Of a stretch of DNA of 64,000 nucleotides, positions 32,608 to 42,900 are shown one piece after another. A program made the position numbers and the translations under genes. The first letter of the stretch is position 1, and every line of letters begins with the position of its first letter. The notes beneath the pieces are model-generated. The model worked only from the letters and a program-made list of their open reading frames with translations. It ran no database searches and had not been told where the DNA came from. The stretch is from DASVTU01 sp036387415 (GTDB lineage Bacteria; Acidobacteriota; Blastocatellia; Pyrinomonadales; Pyrinomonadaceae), in NCBI GenBank assembly GCA_036387415.1, contig DASVTU010000039.1, positions 1,240,001 through 1,304,000 of the forward strand. The letters are read 5' to 3'.

Positions 32608-33882
32608 TCACGGGAGTAAGGAATCCTCGCCGCGACGGTAGACCTCGCGCCCGCCGACGAAGACCCGCGCGGCGTGCTCGACGCCGAAGAAATATGCGAT
32701 TTCGCGGTAGTCTTCACAGTCGTGGATAACGAAATCGGCGCTCTTGCCCGCTTCAAGCGAACCCGTCTCGCCGCCTCTGCCGAGACTGTAGGCGGCGTTG
32801 ATGGTCGCCGCCGTGAGAGCTTCGGCGGGTGTCATACGCATGTGGGTCGAAGCAAGCGAGAGCACCATCGGCATCGAGGGCGTCGGCGACGAACCGGGGT
32901 TGAAATCCGTGGCGACGACGACCGCGACGCCCGCATCAATCATCGCACGTGCTTGCGGATAACGCGTCGAACCGAGCGCATAGACCGAGCCGGGCAGCAA
33001 CACCGCCGCGACCCCCGCCGCCTTCAACGCCGCGATGCCTGCCGCGTCTGTGTGTTCGAGATGGTCTGCGGTGGCGGCGTCGAGTTCGGCGGCGAGTTGT
33101 GCGCCGCCCGACAGCGATAACTGGTCTGCGTGGACGCGCAGACCCAATCCGTGACAACGCGCCGCCGACAGAATCCGCCACGATTCGTCCGTCGTGAAGA
33201 CGTGCGGCTCGCAGAACACGTCGCAATACTCCGCGAGTTTTTCCTCCGCGATGCGCGGCAGCATCTCGTTAATCACAAGTTCGACGTACGCGGCGTGTCG
33301 CGCGCGATATTCGTCCGGCACTTCATGCGCGCCCAAAAACGTCGGCACCAGACGCAGCGGCGATTCCTGATTCAAACGTCGCACCACGCGCAGCATCTTC
33401 AACTCGTCTTCGACCGACAACCCGTAGCCCGATTTGGCTTCGACCGTCGTCGTACCCGTACGGAGAAACCATTCGGCGCGTCGTCGTGCGATGCGGACGA
33501 GTTCATCTTCGGTCGCGGCGCGCGTACGCCGCACGGTCGAACGTATCCCGCCGCCCGCCGCCGCGATTTCCTGATACGTCGCTCCGCTCGCGCGCATCTC
33601 GTATTCGTCCGCGCGCGTCCCCGCGAAGACCGGATGCGCGTGCGCGTCAACGAATCCCGGCAAGACGACGCGTCCGCCCGCATCGACCAACGCACAATCC
33701 GCATCAACATGCGACTCAATCTCGCGCCGCGTTCCCACACGCTCGACGCGTCCGCCGTGCACCAACACCGCGCCGTCTTCGATGATGGCGAGTTCGCGCA
33801 TCTCCGCGCCCGTACGTGGTCGCGCCGCGCCGGAGAGCGTGACGAGTTGTTTGCAGTTGAAGACCGCCAGCTTATCGCTCAC
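32608..33882 (-). CDS. hutI: imidazolonepropionase
   Basis: A 424-residue amidohydrolase of histidine breakdown (imidazolone propionate to formiminoglutamate). The metal-binding start is PGFVDAHAHPVFAGTRADEY, followed by AKSGYGLSVEDELKMLR, HADQLSLSGGAQLAAELDA and ATDFNPGSSPTPSMP. Length fits the family. The other hut genes are not in the window. Its start codon overlaps the stop of the upstream membrane protein gene (ATGA), so the two are translationally coupled. Confidence 0.96.
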   Translation of the reverse strand: MSDKLAVFNCKQLVTLSGAARPRTGAEMRELAIIEDGAVLVHGGRVERVGTRREIESHVDADCALVDAGGRVVLPGFVDAHAHPVFAGTRADEYEMRASGATYQEIAAAGGGIRSTVRRTRAATEDELVRIARRRAEWFLRTGTTTVEAKSGYGLSVEDELKMLRVVRRLNQESPLRLVPTFLGAHEVPDEYRARHAAYVELVINEMLPRIAEEKLAEYCDVFCEPHVFTTDESWRILSAARCHGLGLRVHADQLSLSGGAQLAAELDAATADHLEHTDAAGIAALKAAGVAAVLLPGSVYALGSTRYPQARAMIDAGVAVVVATDFNPGSSPTPSMPMVLSLASTHMRMTPAEALTAATINAAYSLGRGGETGSLEAGKSADFVIHDCEDYREIAYFFGVEHAARVFVGGREVYRRGEDSLLP

Positions 33883-34490
33883 GTCAGCGCCTTCTCAAAG
33901 AGATTGAATAACCATCCATACAACAAGCGTCCGCCGCGCGGCCACACGCAGAAGACGATGTAACTAACAAGTGCGAGAAAAATATTGACCAGTTTGTATA
34001 TCTGCCCTTCATAAGATGAAGCGACGATGACGAAGGCGATGTAACATGACAAAACCCCGACGACGTACAGCAGCACCGTCATCCAGACGGGAGCACCCGA
34101 CACGAACCCCCGAACGGTAAGCGCAGCAAAAGCCGACCATCCCGCCTGTAAAAAACTACTGACGATGAGAGCCGAAATCACGTAAGCGTCGAAATGCGTG
34201 TCTATGTCCACGCGGAAAATCCTGCGGAAGATGATTAACAGCAAGACTGTCACATCAAGGACAAACCACAGAAGACCGTAACCCTGTGCGAGACGAAAGG
34301 CCATCGTCGCCTTGCCGAGAGGCCAGAGCAGTAGCGCGACGAGTCCGAGAAAAAGTAGGTTCAGCGTAACTGCAAGAAGGATTTCAAACAGTTCATGCTG
34401 CTCGTCCCGCATTAACCAGTCGATAAACGCTCGCATAAAGATGCTTCGGTCATACTCTTCGCTGACCGTTTCCAACATCCCGCCGCGCAT
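33879..34490 (-). CDS. polytopic membrane protein, 203 aa
   Basis: Five hydrophobic segments, beginning with LLAVTLNLLFLGLVALLLWP. No motif known to me. It overlaps hutI by four bases and probably shares its transcript, but its hydropathy does not suggest a histidine transporter family. The NTF2-like gene lies 8 bases upstream, so three genes form a tight minus-strand group. Confidence 0.75.
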   Translation of the reverse strand: MRGGMLETVSEEYDRSIFMRAFIDWLMRDEQHELFEILLAVTLNLLFLGLVALLLWPLGKATMAFRLAQGYGLLWFVLDVTVLLLIIFRRIFRVDIDTHFDAYVISALIVSSFLQAGWSAFAALTVRGFVSGAPVWMTVLLYVVGVLSCYIAFVIVASSYEGQIYKLVNIFLALVSYIVFCVWPRGGRLLYGWLFNLFEKALT

Positions 34491-34498
34491 GGTGCGGA

Positions 34499-34981
34499 TT
34501 AGGATGCCGACGAGGTGTGGTCGTGGACGATGCGCCAGCCGGAATTGGTGCGACGGAAGATGAGCGTGAAGCGACCGTGGGGCGTGTCGGCGGCGCGCGT
34601 GAGCTGGAAGCGCCCGACGACCGACATGTAATGGTCGCTCAGCGGTTTGAACTCCAACTCACCGAAGGAGAGCGTGCCCATCTTTTCGCGCGTCGCGTAG
34701 TTTTTCTTGTAACGGTCGAGGACGGTCTGCCAGCCGCGCATCACGCTGTCGCCGGAGACGAAGACGATTTGGTCAGACTTTTCATAGCCAGCCATGAAGC
34801 CGTCGACGTCGCCGCGATTCCATGCGGCCACCTGTGCGTCGAGCACGGCGCGCACGTCCGCAGCAGCCTTATCCGTCTTCTTGTCAGCGCCCGCAATAGA
34901 CACGAAGCCGCCGAGCACGAAAAAGGCTCCCAACGCAAACACGGACGCAATGACGATGCCGGAATTGAATGTGCGATTCAT
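34499..34981 (-). CDS. exported NTF2-like protein (SnoaL/DUF4440)
   Basis: A 160-residue protein with a signal or anchor segment (residues 8-31) and an NTF2-like domain: VLDAQVAAWNRGDVDGFMAG, DQIVFVSGDSVMRGWQ and FTLIFRRTNSGWRIVHDHTS. It is closely similar in motif order to the domain of the 29557 protein. Some relatives carry out isomerase or hydrolase reactions, others only bind ligands, so no activity is assigned. Confidence 0.87.
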   Translation of the reverse strand: MNRTFNSGIVIASVFALGAFFVLGGFVSIAGADKKTDKAAADVRAVLDAQVAAWNRGDVDGFMAGYEKSDQIVFVSGDSVMRGWQTVLDRYKKNYATREKMGTLSFGELEFKPLSDHYMSVVGRFQLTRAADTPHGRFTLIFRRTNSGWRIVHDHTSSAS

Positions 34982-35032
34982 GTGATTTGTCCTTGTCAGT
35001 TGTGTTCATATCGTTTGCGAGGACATTGTAGT

Positions 35033-35737
35033 TCAAGATGCGGCGCGCGTCTCTAACCATGTTTTGATGTCGGGTCGCATGGCGGGTACGAATTCGTGTC
35101 CCGCGTCGTAGCTTTTGACTTCGACATCGCGGGCGCGTGTGCGTAGACGAGCGGCGTAATCGCCGACGCGCGCAGGGGGATAAAACTCGTCGTGTTCGCC
35201 GTGAAGGTAAAGCACGGATGCTTCGGTGTGACCGTAGAGCGTGCTTGTGTCCCAGTCGCCGGGGATGCCGCCGCAGATGCCGACGACGCCGCGCAAGACT
35301 TCGCGGTGCGTGAAGGCGAAGCGATAGTTGAGCGCGCAGGATTGCGAAAAGCCGAGCAGGAATGTGCGCTCGCGGTCGGCCACGCCCTCTGCGACGAGCG
35401 TGTTAACGAGTCGCAGCAGTGCTTCATGATGCAGCGCGATAGAGTCTTCGGCATGAAAATTGGTGAGCCAGCCGAAGCCGTAACGAAACGGCGCAGCCGC
35501 TTCGCGCGGCCCCTTCATGTGTTGATGAAAGCCCTGCAACGAAGCGACGGCGAAACCCTCCGGCGCAAACATTCGCGCCTCACGCATCATCCAAGCCTTG
35601 TTACTTCCATAGCCGTGCAGCGCGATGAGCAACGGCGCGGGCGTCGTGCCCGAAGGCGCATAAAGGTCGTAATAGAGTTTGATTTCCGCCGCCAGAGTTC
35701 GCTCGGTTCCCGAAGTCTTGTTGTTGGTTTGTGACAT
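35033..35737 (-). CDS. alpha/beta hydrolase (carboxylesterase/phospholipase type)
   Basis: A 234-residue soluble serine hydrolase. The front contains APLLIALHGYGSN (oxyanion loop), the nucleophile is in LLGFSQSCALN, the acid in LHGEHDEFYPPARV and the histidine in YDAGHEFVPAM. This layout is the carboxylesterase/phospholipase family also called YpfH or Est. Substrate unknown. It lies 14 bases downstream of the helicase gene in the same direction. Confidence 0.9.
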   Translation of the reverse strand: MSQTNNKTSGTERTLAAEIKLYYDLYAPSGTTPAPLLIALHGYGSNKAWMMREARMFAPEGFAVASLQGFHQHMKGPREAAAPFRYGFGWLTNFHAEDSIALHHEALLRLVNTLVAEGVADRERTFLLGFSQSCALNYRFAFTHREVLRGVVGICGGIPGDWDTSTLYGHTEASVLYLHGEHDEFYPPARVGDYAARLRTRARDVEVKSYDAGHEFVPAMRPDIKTWLETRAAS

Positions 35738-35751
35738 GGTATGTAGCAGCT

Positions 35752-37890
35752 TTAATTAACGTAGCCGTCCTCTCTGCTTTCGTCGTCTTCGCTGTCGTCG
35801 TCGGATGCGTCCGTTTCTTCGGTTGTAGTCGTCGCGGCGTTGAGCGCGGGCGCGGCGAGGGTTTCTTCGGTGAGTTCCCAGATTTCGTAGAGCGCGGGCG
35901 CGACCTCTGTGACGAAACGCGATGGACGTTGTACGACCGTCTGCCGATTGTAGTCGGAGACGATGAGCGGATAAGTGATGTAGAGTTGGTCGCGTGCGCG
36001 CGTCAGCGCAACGTACCAGAGACGACGTTCCTCCTCCTCGCCTTCGGCGTCGCGCAAGGAACGCGGGCTGGGAAATTTGCCGTCCGCCGCCCAGATGATG
36101 AAGACCGCGCGCCACTCAAGACCCTTCGCTTGATGCACCGACGTGAGCGTCAGCAACTCATCCTCGTCGCCGCCCATCACTGCGTCTTCGCCCGTCAACC
36201 CTTGCGGCGCACCGTAGCGTTCGGTGGAGAGCAGAGCGAGTTCGGAAAGAAACTCCTCGGTTGAGGAATAACGCGCGCTGTAGTGTGCGAGTTGGCGCAA
36301 ATCTTCGAGACGCGCCTCGGCGTTTTCGTACGTCGCGGCGAGGTAGCCTTCGTAGCCGCGCGCGAGAATCAACTCAATCTGTTTGGCGGGATGGAGCCGC
36401 GTGTCGTCTGCGACGAGCGCGTCGAGCAGGGCGCGAAATTCCGTCCAACCCGTGCCGCGACGCGTAGCGGTGGCGGAGTCTGCGCCGCCGCGAAGAACGA
36501 GCGCGAGCGGGTCGGGCGCGTGGCCGATTTGTTCCCAGACGCGGTTGGCGGTCGCCGTCCCGACGTTGGGGATGAGACGCAAGACGCGCTTCCACGCCAA
36601 CTCGTCGCGCGGATTGGCGACGAGACGAAGATATGCGAGCACGTCCTTGATGTGCGCCTGCTCGAAGAAGCGCACGCCGCTCCTGACGCGATACGGAATG
36701 CCGCGCCGCGTGAGTTCGAGTTGGAGTTCGAGCGAATGAAAATGCGAACGATAGAGCACCGCGATTTCATCGAGCGCGACGCCTTCGTCGCGTAGTTCGA
36801 GTATGCGTGCGGCGACGAAAGCGGCTTGCTGGTCTGCGTCCTGACAGGGAACGAGCGCGGGCGGAAGTCCGAGCGTGGGGCGCGCGGCGCGCAGGGTTTT
36901 GGGAAACTGTTTGCGATTGGCGGCGATGGCGGTGTTGGCAAGAGAGAGGATTTCGGGCGTCGAACGGTAGTTGGTTTCGAGCCGGAAGACACGCGCGTCG
37001 GGATAACGCTGCGGAAACTCGTAGATGTTCGTCCACTCTGCACCGCGAAAAGCGAAGATGCTCTGCGCGTCGTCGCCCACCACCATCACGTTGCGATGCC
37101 GCACGGCGAGGAGGTCAACAATCTCTGCCTGCAACTTATTCGTATCCTGATATTCATCGACCAGAATGTGCTCGAACTGCTCTTGATAAAGCCGCGCGAT
37201 TTCGTCCTTCTCTAAAAGCAGGCGCTTCCAGTTGAGCAGCATGTCGTCGTAGTCCATGACGTTGCGCTCGCGTTTGCGCTCCATGAAGATGCGGTCAACG
37301 CGCACAATCTGTTGCGTCAGAGGTTCAAAGTGGGGATGACGACGGGCGATGACATCCGGTATCGGCTGGTCTGTGTTGTTGGCGAAACTGATGATGTCTT
37401 GCAGGACTTCGGCTTTGGGAAAACGCCGCGCCTTCGTGTCGATTCCGGCTTCGTCGATGCAGACGTTGAGGAAGTCGCGCGCGTCTTCGGAATCGAGAAT
37501 CGTGTAGTTGGCATCGTAGGGCGCGAGTGCGGCGGCGTGGCGTCGCAGGACGAGATTGGCGACGCGATGGAACGTGCCGCCCCAGACGCGACGGCTCACG
37601 TCGCCCGCGCCTCCCGTCAAAGTTTCGACGCGACGCAGCATCTCTCGCGCCGCGCGGTTCGTGAAAGTCGCCAGCATGATACGCGCGGGCGCGACGCCGT
37701 GTTCGACCAGATAGGCGACGCGATAGGTGATGGCGCGCGTCTTGCCCGAACCCGCGCCCGCGATGACGAGCGACGCGCCCGCAGGCGCGGTCGCCACCGC
37801 GAACTGCTCCTCGTTCAGTTCCTCTCGATAACGCGCGAGGTGTTCGGGCGTCTCGGCTCCGGCGGGTCGTTTGATGACGTAACGCTTCAT
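35752..37890 (-). CDS. UvrD/PcrA-type superfamily 1 DNA helicase
   Basis: A 712-residue SF1A helicase. Motif I is AGAGSGKTRAITYRVAYLVE, motif II LVDEYQDTNKLQ, motif III GDDAQSIFAFRGAEW, motif IV ETNYRSTPEIL and motif VI YVALTRARDQLYITYP. The acidic C-terminal 40 residues (TEETDASDDDSEDDESRED) are in the place where UvrD carries a flexible tail. It unwinds DNA 3' to 5' in repair. It may be UvrD or PcrA; this cannot be separated by eye. Confidence 0.95.
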   Translation of the reverse strand: MKRYVIKRPAGAETPEHLARYREELNEEQFAVATAPAGASLVIAGAGSGKTRAITYRVAYLVEHGVAPARIMLATFTNRAAREMLRRVETLTGGAGDVSRRVWGGTFHRVANLVLRRHAAALAPYDANYTILDSEDARDFLNVCIDEAGIDTKARRFPKAEVLQDIISFANNTDQPIPDVIARRHPHFEPLTQQIVRVDRIFMERKRERNVMDYDDMLLNWKRLLLEKDEIARLYQEQFEHILVDEYQDTNKLQAEIVDLLAVRHRNVMVVGDDAQSIFAFRGAEWTNIYEFPQRYPDARVFRLETNYRSTPEILSLANTAIAANRKQFPKTLRAARPTLGLPPALVPCQDADQQAAFVAARILELRDEGVALDEIAVLYRSHFHSLELQLELTRRGIPYRVRSGVRFFEQAHIKDVLAYLRLVANPRDELAWKRVLRLIPNVGTATANRVWEQIGHAPDPLALVLRGGADSATATRRGTGWTEFRALLDALVADDTRLHPAKQIELILARGYEGYLAATYENAEARLEDLRQLAHYSARYSSTEEFLSELALLSTERYGAPQGLTGEDAVMGGDEDELLTLTSVHQAKGLEWRAVFIIWAADGKFPSPRSLRDAEGEEEERRLWYVALTRARDQLYITYPLIVSDYNRQTVVQRPSRFVTEVAPALYEIWELTEETLAAPALNAATTTTEETDASDDDSEDDESREDGYVN

Positions 37891-37925
37891 GGCTTCACTT
37901 CTGGCTTATAGCATGCCAACAACTA

Positions 37926-38092
37926 ATTTCGGAATGCGGATTTCGGAATGCGGAATGAAAAGCAGAATTCAGGAGCCAGAAGAAAACCTGTCAGCGATGC
38001 ACTCGCCACTGTCTTCTTCTCTCCATTCTGACTTCTGACTCCTGAATTCCTGTCCTGCCAATCCGCATTCCGCATTCCGACATCCGCAATTC
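37926..38092. repeat. nested heptad palindromes (CGGAATG outside, AGAATTC inside)
   Basis: Outer arms CGGAATG-CGGATTT-CGGAATG-CGGAATG (37926-37957) and its complement (38058-38092). In the loop sits a complete second palindrome, CAGAATTCAGGAGCC (37963-37982) with CTTCTGACTCCTGAATTC (38025-38053). The inner loop is homologous to that at 31700-31738. Confidence 0.85.
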
Positions 38093-38095
38093 TTA

Positions 38096-38124
38096 TTGAC
38101 TTAGACGTGGGTTTGGCTTATCGT
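38096..38124 (+). promoter_or_regulatory. predicted promoter of the CARDB gene
   Basis: TTGACT at 38096-38101, 17 bases, TATCGT at 38119-38124. The gene starts about 120 bases further on, so a leader of that size is expected. Confidence 0.5.
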
Positions 38125-38249
38125 CGCGCCGCATCAAGGGTTCAAGGGTTCGGGCGTTAACCTGTCCTATGCGCTCCATCGCCGGTTCTTCAACTACTTT
38201 TCCGTATTAGCAATTTCATGCAAACCGCTTTGACGAAAGAGAGTATCCT

Positions 38250-38699
38250 ATGAACGCTAAATCAATCTTATCAGCCTGCCTGCTCCTGCTTGCATCCACA
38301 GGGCAATCGCTCGTCGCGCAACGACCGCAGCGACAGAGGCCGATGCCCGTACCGTCGATACAAAGACCCGACCTTGTTGTGCGCGAATACCAGTTTCCTC
38401 CGACCTACGATAAAGGCTTGCGCGTCAACGTGTCGAACATCGGCGGCGCAGGCGCGGGCGCGTCTGTATTGCGTCTGACGGTGCGAAAGATTAAGGGCGT
38501 CGCGGTCGGGCGCACGATGGAGATTCAAGTGCCAGCCATCGCGGCGGGCGCGCACGATTGGGTGACGCTCGACGCCAAAGGAATTCTGCCGAACGATGTC
38601 AGCCTCAAAGACACCACCTTCCGGCTCAACGTTGACGCCACCACGCTCGTCAACGAGTCGAACGAAGCGAACAATGAAAAGTGGCATAATCTCAATTAG
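38250..38699 (+). CDS. exported CARDB-domain protein
   Basis: A 149-residue protein with a signal peptide (residues 1-24, ending SLVAQ). The CARDB fold shows RPDLVVREYQFPP, then KGLRVNVSNIGGAGAGASVL and the closing VDATTLVNESNEANN, whose last part is the calcium-loop-like end of CARDB domains. CARDB is an adhesive Ig-like fold on cell surfaces. It precedes the caspase gene in the same direction by 208 bases, and could be linked to it by transcript, but the two may be independent. Confidence 0.85.
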   Translation: MNAKSILSACLLLLASTGQSLVAQRPQRQRPMPVPSIQRPDLVVREYQFPPTYDKGLRVNVSNIGGAGAGASVLRLTVRKIKGVAVGRTMEIQVPAIAAGAHDWVTLDAKGILPNDVSLKDTTFRLNVDATTLVNESNEANNEKWHNLN

Positions 38700-38907
38700 C
38701 AATTCTTGAACGGCAATCATCCTCGCCGCCGAAAGTCAAAACAAAAACTTCCGAGGTCATGCTCCGGCGCGACAGGTGCGTCGGAGCACTCGCAATTAAA
38801 TCGAAGCGACGCGCAGCAGCACGGATTACGACCGGACGCGGCGCTTTCCTCAAGCCAAATGCAAACCGTACTGCAATTTAATCGATAACGAATGGAGGAC
38901 GAAAGTC

Positions 38908-39777
38908 ATGCCGAAGAAGGCTAGTGCGACCAAAGCATCGAAAGGTAAAGTGACTTCAACAGGAAGACGCGCGCCGAAGCGTGCGCTCTGCGTCGGCATC
39001 AACGATTACCCGTACGATGGCAACGATTTGAATGGCTGCGTTAACGACGCGCACGCATGGGCGGAAATGTTGACCACGAATTTCGGCTTCTCCGGCGGCG
39101 ATGTCCGCGTGATAACGGATGCGGAAGCGACCAAGAAAAACGTCGTCGCCGCCGTCAAAACGCTGCTCACCGGAGCGCAACCCGGCGACGTGCTGGTCTG
39201 GCACAACTCCTCGCACGGTTCCTACGTCGCCGACACGTCGGGCGACGAGGAGACCTACGACGAGTGTCTCTGCCCCTACGACATCGCCGACAACCACATC
39301 CTCGACGATGAGATACGCGAACTCGTCACCAGCATCAAACCGGGCGTCCGTCTGAGCGTCGTTTTCGACAACTGCCATTCCGGTTCCGGCACGCGCGCCA
39401 TCATCGGCGAAGGCATGGGCATGCAACCACCCGACAGGCGTCGTCGTCGCTTCCTAAGTCCGGCGCTACGCGGTCTGCCTATCCTGCAAAATCCGTGGAA
39501 GGCTAAACCGAGGGGACGCGAAAAGTATCCCGAATCGAAGATGAAGGAGATACTGCTGAGCGGCTGTACGGACAAAGAGTATTCCTACGATGCCTTTATC
39601 AACGGCGTCTATCACGGCGCGATGACCTACTACGCGCTGCGTACCATCGAGATGGCGAAATACAAGTTGACCTACACGCAACTCCACGAAGGCATCAACA
39701 GCCTCATCGCCGACTACCCGCAACACCCACAACTCGAAGGCACCAAAGAGAACAAGAAAAGACAAATCTTCGCCTGA
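38908..39777 (+). CDS. caspase-family cysteine protease (peptidase C14, metacaspase-like)
   Basis: A 289-residue protein. After a basic, lysine-rich start of 25 residues, RALCVGINDYPYDGNDLNGC begins the p20-like fold. The catalytic histidine is H103 in VWHNSSHGSYVAD and the cysteine C156 in VVFDNCHSGSG, both intact. KPGVRLSVVFD and LSGCTDKEYSYDA are conserved flanks. No signal peptide, so cytoplasmic. Bacterial members cut after arginine or lysine and several are linked to programmed cell death. The GGAGGACGAAAGTC ribosome site fixes the start. A CHAT protein, itself a caspase relative, follows downstream. Confidence 0.92.
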   Translation: MPKKASATKASKGKVTSTGRRAPKRALCVGINDYPYDGNDLNGCVNDAHAWAEMLTTNFGFSGGDVRVITDAEATKKNVVAAVKTLLTGAQPGDVLVWHNSSHGSYVADTSGDEETYDECLCPYDIADNHILDDEIRELVTSIKPGVRLSVVFDNCHSGSGTRAIIGEGMGMQPPDRRRRRFLSPALRGLPILQNPWKAKPRGREKYPESKMKEILLSGCTDKEYSYDAFINGVYHGAMTYYALRTIEMAKYKLTYTQLHEGINSLIADYPQHPQLEGTKENKKRQIFA

Positions 39778-39799
39778 CCACACAGCGCACAAGAGAAAT

Positions 39800-39915
39800 A
39801 GTAGACAGTAGACAGTAGCCAGCATGAAGAACTCGCGTCAGACGCTTCTTCACCATCTCTCTCAACAATCGAGCACATGATGTTTTTCTACTACTACTGG
39901 CTACTGTCTACTGCT
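39800..39915. repeat. heptad-repeat palindrome with conserved loop (AGTAGAC family)
   Basis: GTAGACA-GTAGACA-GTAGCCA at 39800-39822 and CTACTACTGGCTACTGTCTA at 39891-39910. Loop words GCATGAAGAACTC and CATCTCTCTCAA are shared with the element at 31062-31200 in opposite orientation. Confidence 0.85.
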
Positions 39916-39931
39916 TTTGGAGATTCCGACG

Positions 39932-42900
39932 ATGGAAAAGTTGCCGCACAGCAAGATTAAAGCGATGGATTGGGACCAACTGGAAGATACGCTACAGCGT
40001 GGAGCGACGACGCGCGCCTCCTCGACGCGCGCCGCCAAATCTTCCGACGAGCAGGCGCTCAGAGATTACTACGGCGATGCGGAGTATGAATTCTTGCGGA
40101 AGCTCGCGACGCACGCCGGGCTGGTGCGCTCGCGTGCCACCACGCTCGGCAACGTCGTTTTCCTGCCCGGCATCATGGGGTCGAATCTCTCCGCATCGAA
40201 GGGCGCGGATGCCGATCTCGTCTGGATTAATTTCGCCAAAATCGTCAAAGGCCGCTTCGCCAATCTGCGACTCGCGCCCGACGGCATTAACAATTTCGAC
40301 CCTTCATACAAAATCACCACCGACGCCATCGACAAACGCGCCTACACGCGCGCCATCCTCTGGTTGCGTGCGCGTTGGCGCGTCGAGCCGTTTCCCTTCG
40401 ACTGGCGCAAAGACCTCGATACAGCCTCTAAAGACCTCGCGCAATTCATCCGCGACAAGTTCGGCAAGCAGCCAGTGCATCTCGTCGCGCATTCGATGGG
40501 CGGCCTCGTCTGCCGCAACTTCATACGTCTCCACAGAGAACTCTGGGAGCAGATGCGCGGCGACAGCGGCAACGGTCACAGTAGCGGCGGTCGCCTGATT
40601 ATGTTGGGCACGCCCAACTACGGCTCCTACGCGATTCCGCAAGTACTCACCGGCGTCGAACCTCTCATCAAGTGGTTGGCGCGTGTGGATTTTCGTCACG
40701 GTCGCGCGGAGATTTTGGAAATCGTCAATTCGTTCGTCGGCAGTTATCAAATGCTGCCCGCGCCGTCGAAGCTCTCTGCTTCGGCGCAATCGCTCTATCG
40801 ACGCAACACATGGGGCGACGCGCCCGTCTCCGACGTGCATCTCCAACGCGCGTTTCAGTTTCACGACGACCTCGAAAAAGAGAACACGATTGACCCCGAA
40901 CGCATGATTTACATCGCGGGGTCGGGTCGCCCGACGCTCTCCGGCCTGCGCGTTATCTCGCCCGGCGAGTTTGACTACACCGTGACCAACAACGGCGACA
41001 ACCGCGTGCCACACGAACTCGGCCTGCTCAAAGGTGTGCCGACTTACTACGCCGACGAAGGACACGGCGACCTGCCGCGCAACGAAACCATCATGTCGGC
41101 GGTTGACGAACTGCTGGAACGCGGGCGCACCAGCGTGCTCGCGCAGCAGCCGATGGCTTCGAGGTCTGTGCAGGCCGAGGGCGCGCGTTGGTATCGTTCG
41201 GTCGGCGAGCGCGAGACGGAACTCGATTTGGAAGCCATCGCGCAACGGGCATACAGAGGCGAAGCGAAGGCGGATGAGATGCGCGTCGGCGAGGAGGCAT
41301 TGCAACGCGCGGTGCTCGGTCGTGAACAGCCCGTGGTCGAACTGCCGCGCGCCGCCGCGCGCAAGGAACGCGCCGCCGCGCGCATGCTTCGCGTTCCGCT
41401 TCACGTCAAAGTCGTGCGCGGCGACATCACGCGCGTCGCTGCGCCCGTCACGGTCGTCGGTCATTACAAGGGCGTCGCGCCGACCAATGCTGTCGGGGCG
41501 ATTGACAGCGCGATTGATTACTGGATTAGCCGTGCGGGCGAGAACGGCATGATTGGAGCCGACCTCGGACAGCTTTTCTTTATTCCCGTCCAAGAAAAAA
41601 GTCAGATGAAGGCCAAGTCGGTCTTGCTGGCGGGGATGGGCGACGCGGGAAAGTTTCGCCGCGACGACCTGCGTTTCCTCATGATGAACGTCACGCTCGC
41701 CATCTCCACACTCGGACACGACCGCTTCGCCACCGTCGTTATCGGTTCGGGCAAGGGCAGCCTCTCGAAAGAACGCGCCCTGCGCGGCATGCTGCAAGGT
41801 ATCTGCGATGGCCTGCAACGTCTCGCCGCGCTCAGCAGAGAGGCCAAGAGTCCAGTCCACGCGGCGGCGTCGTTCGGCGTCAAGCAAGTGATTTTGGTCG
41901 AATACGATGCCGAGCAGTTTAACGAAATCGTCAAAATCCTGACCAAGTTCAAAGAGCCGCCGACGCCGATTCAGGAACTCGACCTCACCATCTCCAAGCA
42001 AATCTTGCCCGCCGGACGCCGCGCCAAGAAACAGCGTCCACCTGATTTGCTGCCCGCAGGCGAACAGGAAAATCGCATCACCATCGAACGCACGGGCGAT
42101 GTCTTCCGCTTCTCCGCGCTCGGCGAAGACGCCGTGATTCCAGTCCGCGAAGTCGAGGTGCAATCGGTCTTCGCGGCCAGCGCGGCGGAACGCCTGATGG
42201 CTTCCGAAACCGAAGGCGAGCAGAAGAAATACGGCAACCTGCTCTACACGTATCTAATCCCGCAGGACTTCCATCAACTAATCGACAGCGACCGTCCGCT
42301 CACGCTCGTCCTCGACCGTCAGACGGCTTCCTTCCCGTGGGAGATGGCATCGTTTACGGGGCCGCGCGGCACCACCTTTCTCGGCCCCAATCTCAAACTC
42401 ACACGACAATTTCGCACCATGCTCTCATCTGCGCCCGGAGTTGCGCCGCCCATCAATCGCAACTTCAAGGCGCTCGTCATCGCCGACCCCGCGCCTGAAC
42501 CCGAATACCAACTTCCGGGCGCACGCAGCGAAGGCCGCGCCGTCGTCAATATCTTGCAGCAGTTCAAAACGGAGCGATTTCTCGACATCGAAATTGTCGA
42601 ACGCATCGGCGCGACCGAATGCGACCCCGTGGAGATTCTCGCGCTCATTCTCAACGAGAATTTCGACCTCGTACACTATGCAGGCCACGGCATCTTCGAC
42701 GAGCAGAATCCAAATCGCTCCGGTTGGGTCTTCGGCGCGAGTTGCATCATGTCGCCGCTCGAAATCTTCCGCGCACGTCGCGTCCCGCGCCTTGTCTTCG
42801 CTAACGCATGCTTCTCTGCCGTGACGATTAAAGGCAAAACTTCCGCCGCCGAACAGGTCAATCGCCAACTCGCCGGAATGGTCGAAGCCTTCTTCGAGCG

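Larger units (their letters stand above)
37891..38249. other. divergent intergenic region with nested palindrome
   Basis: It contains the nested heptad palindrome (37926-38092) and, right after it, a promoter for the CARDB gene (38096-38124). The remaining 120 bases up to 38249 form a leader with a CAAGGGTT direct repeat; no gene seen. Confidence 0.6.

Noticed and set aside
40304..42163. 619-codon minus-strand frame opposite the CHAT gene
   Set aside because: It is the antisense shadow of a gene with catalytic motifs in all three domains; no domain is seen in the antisense product.
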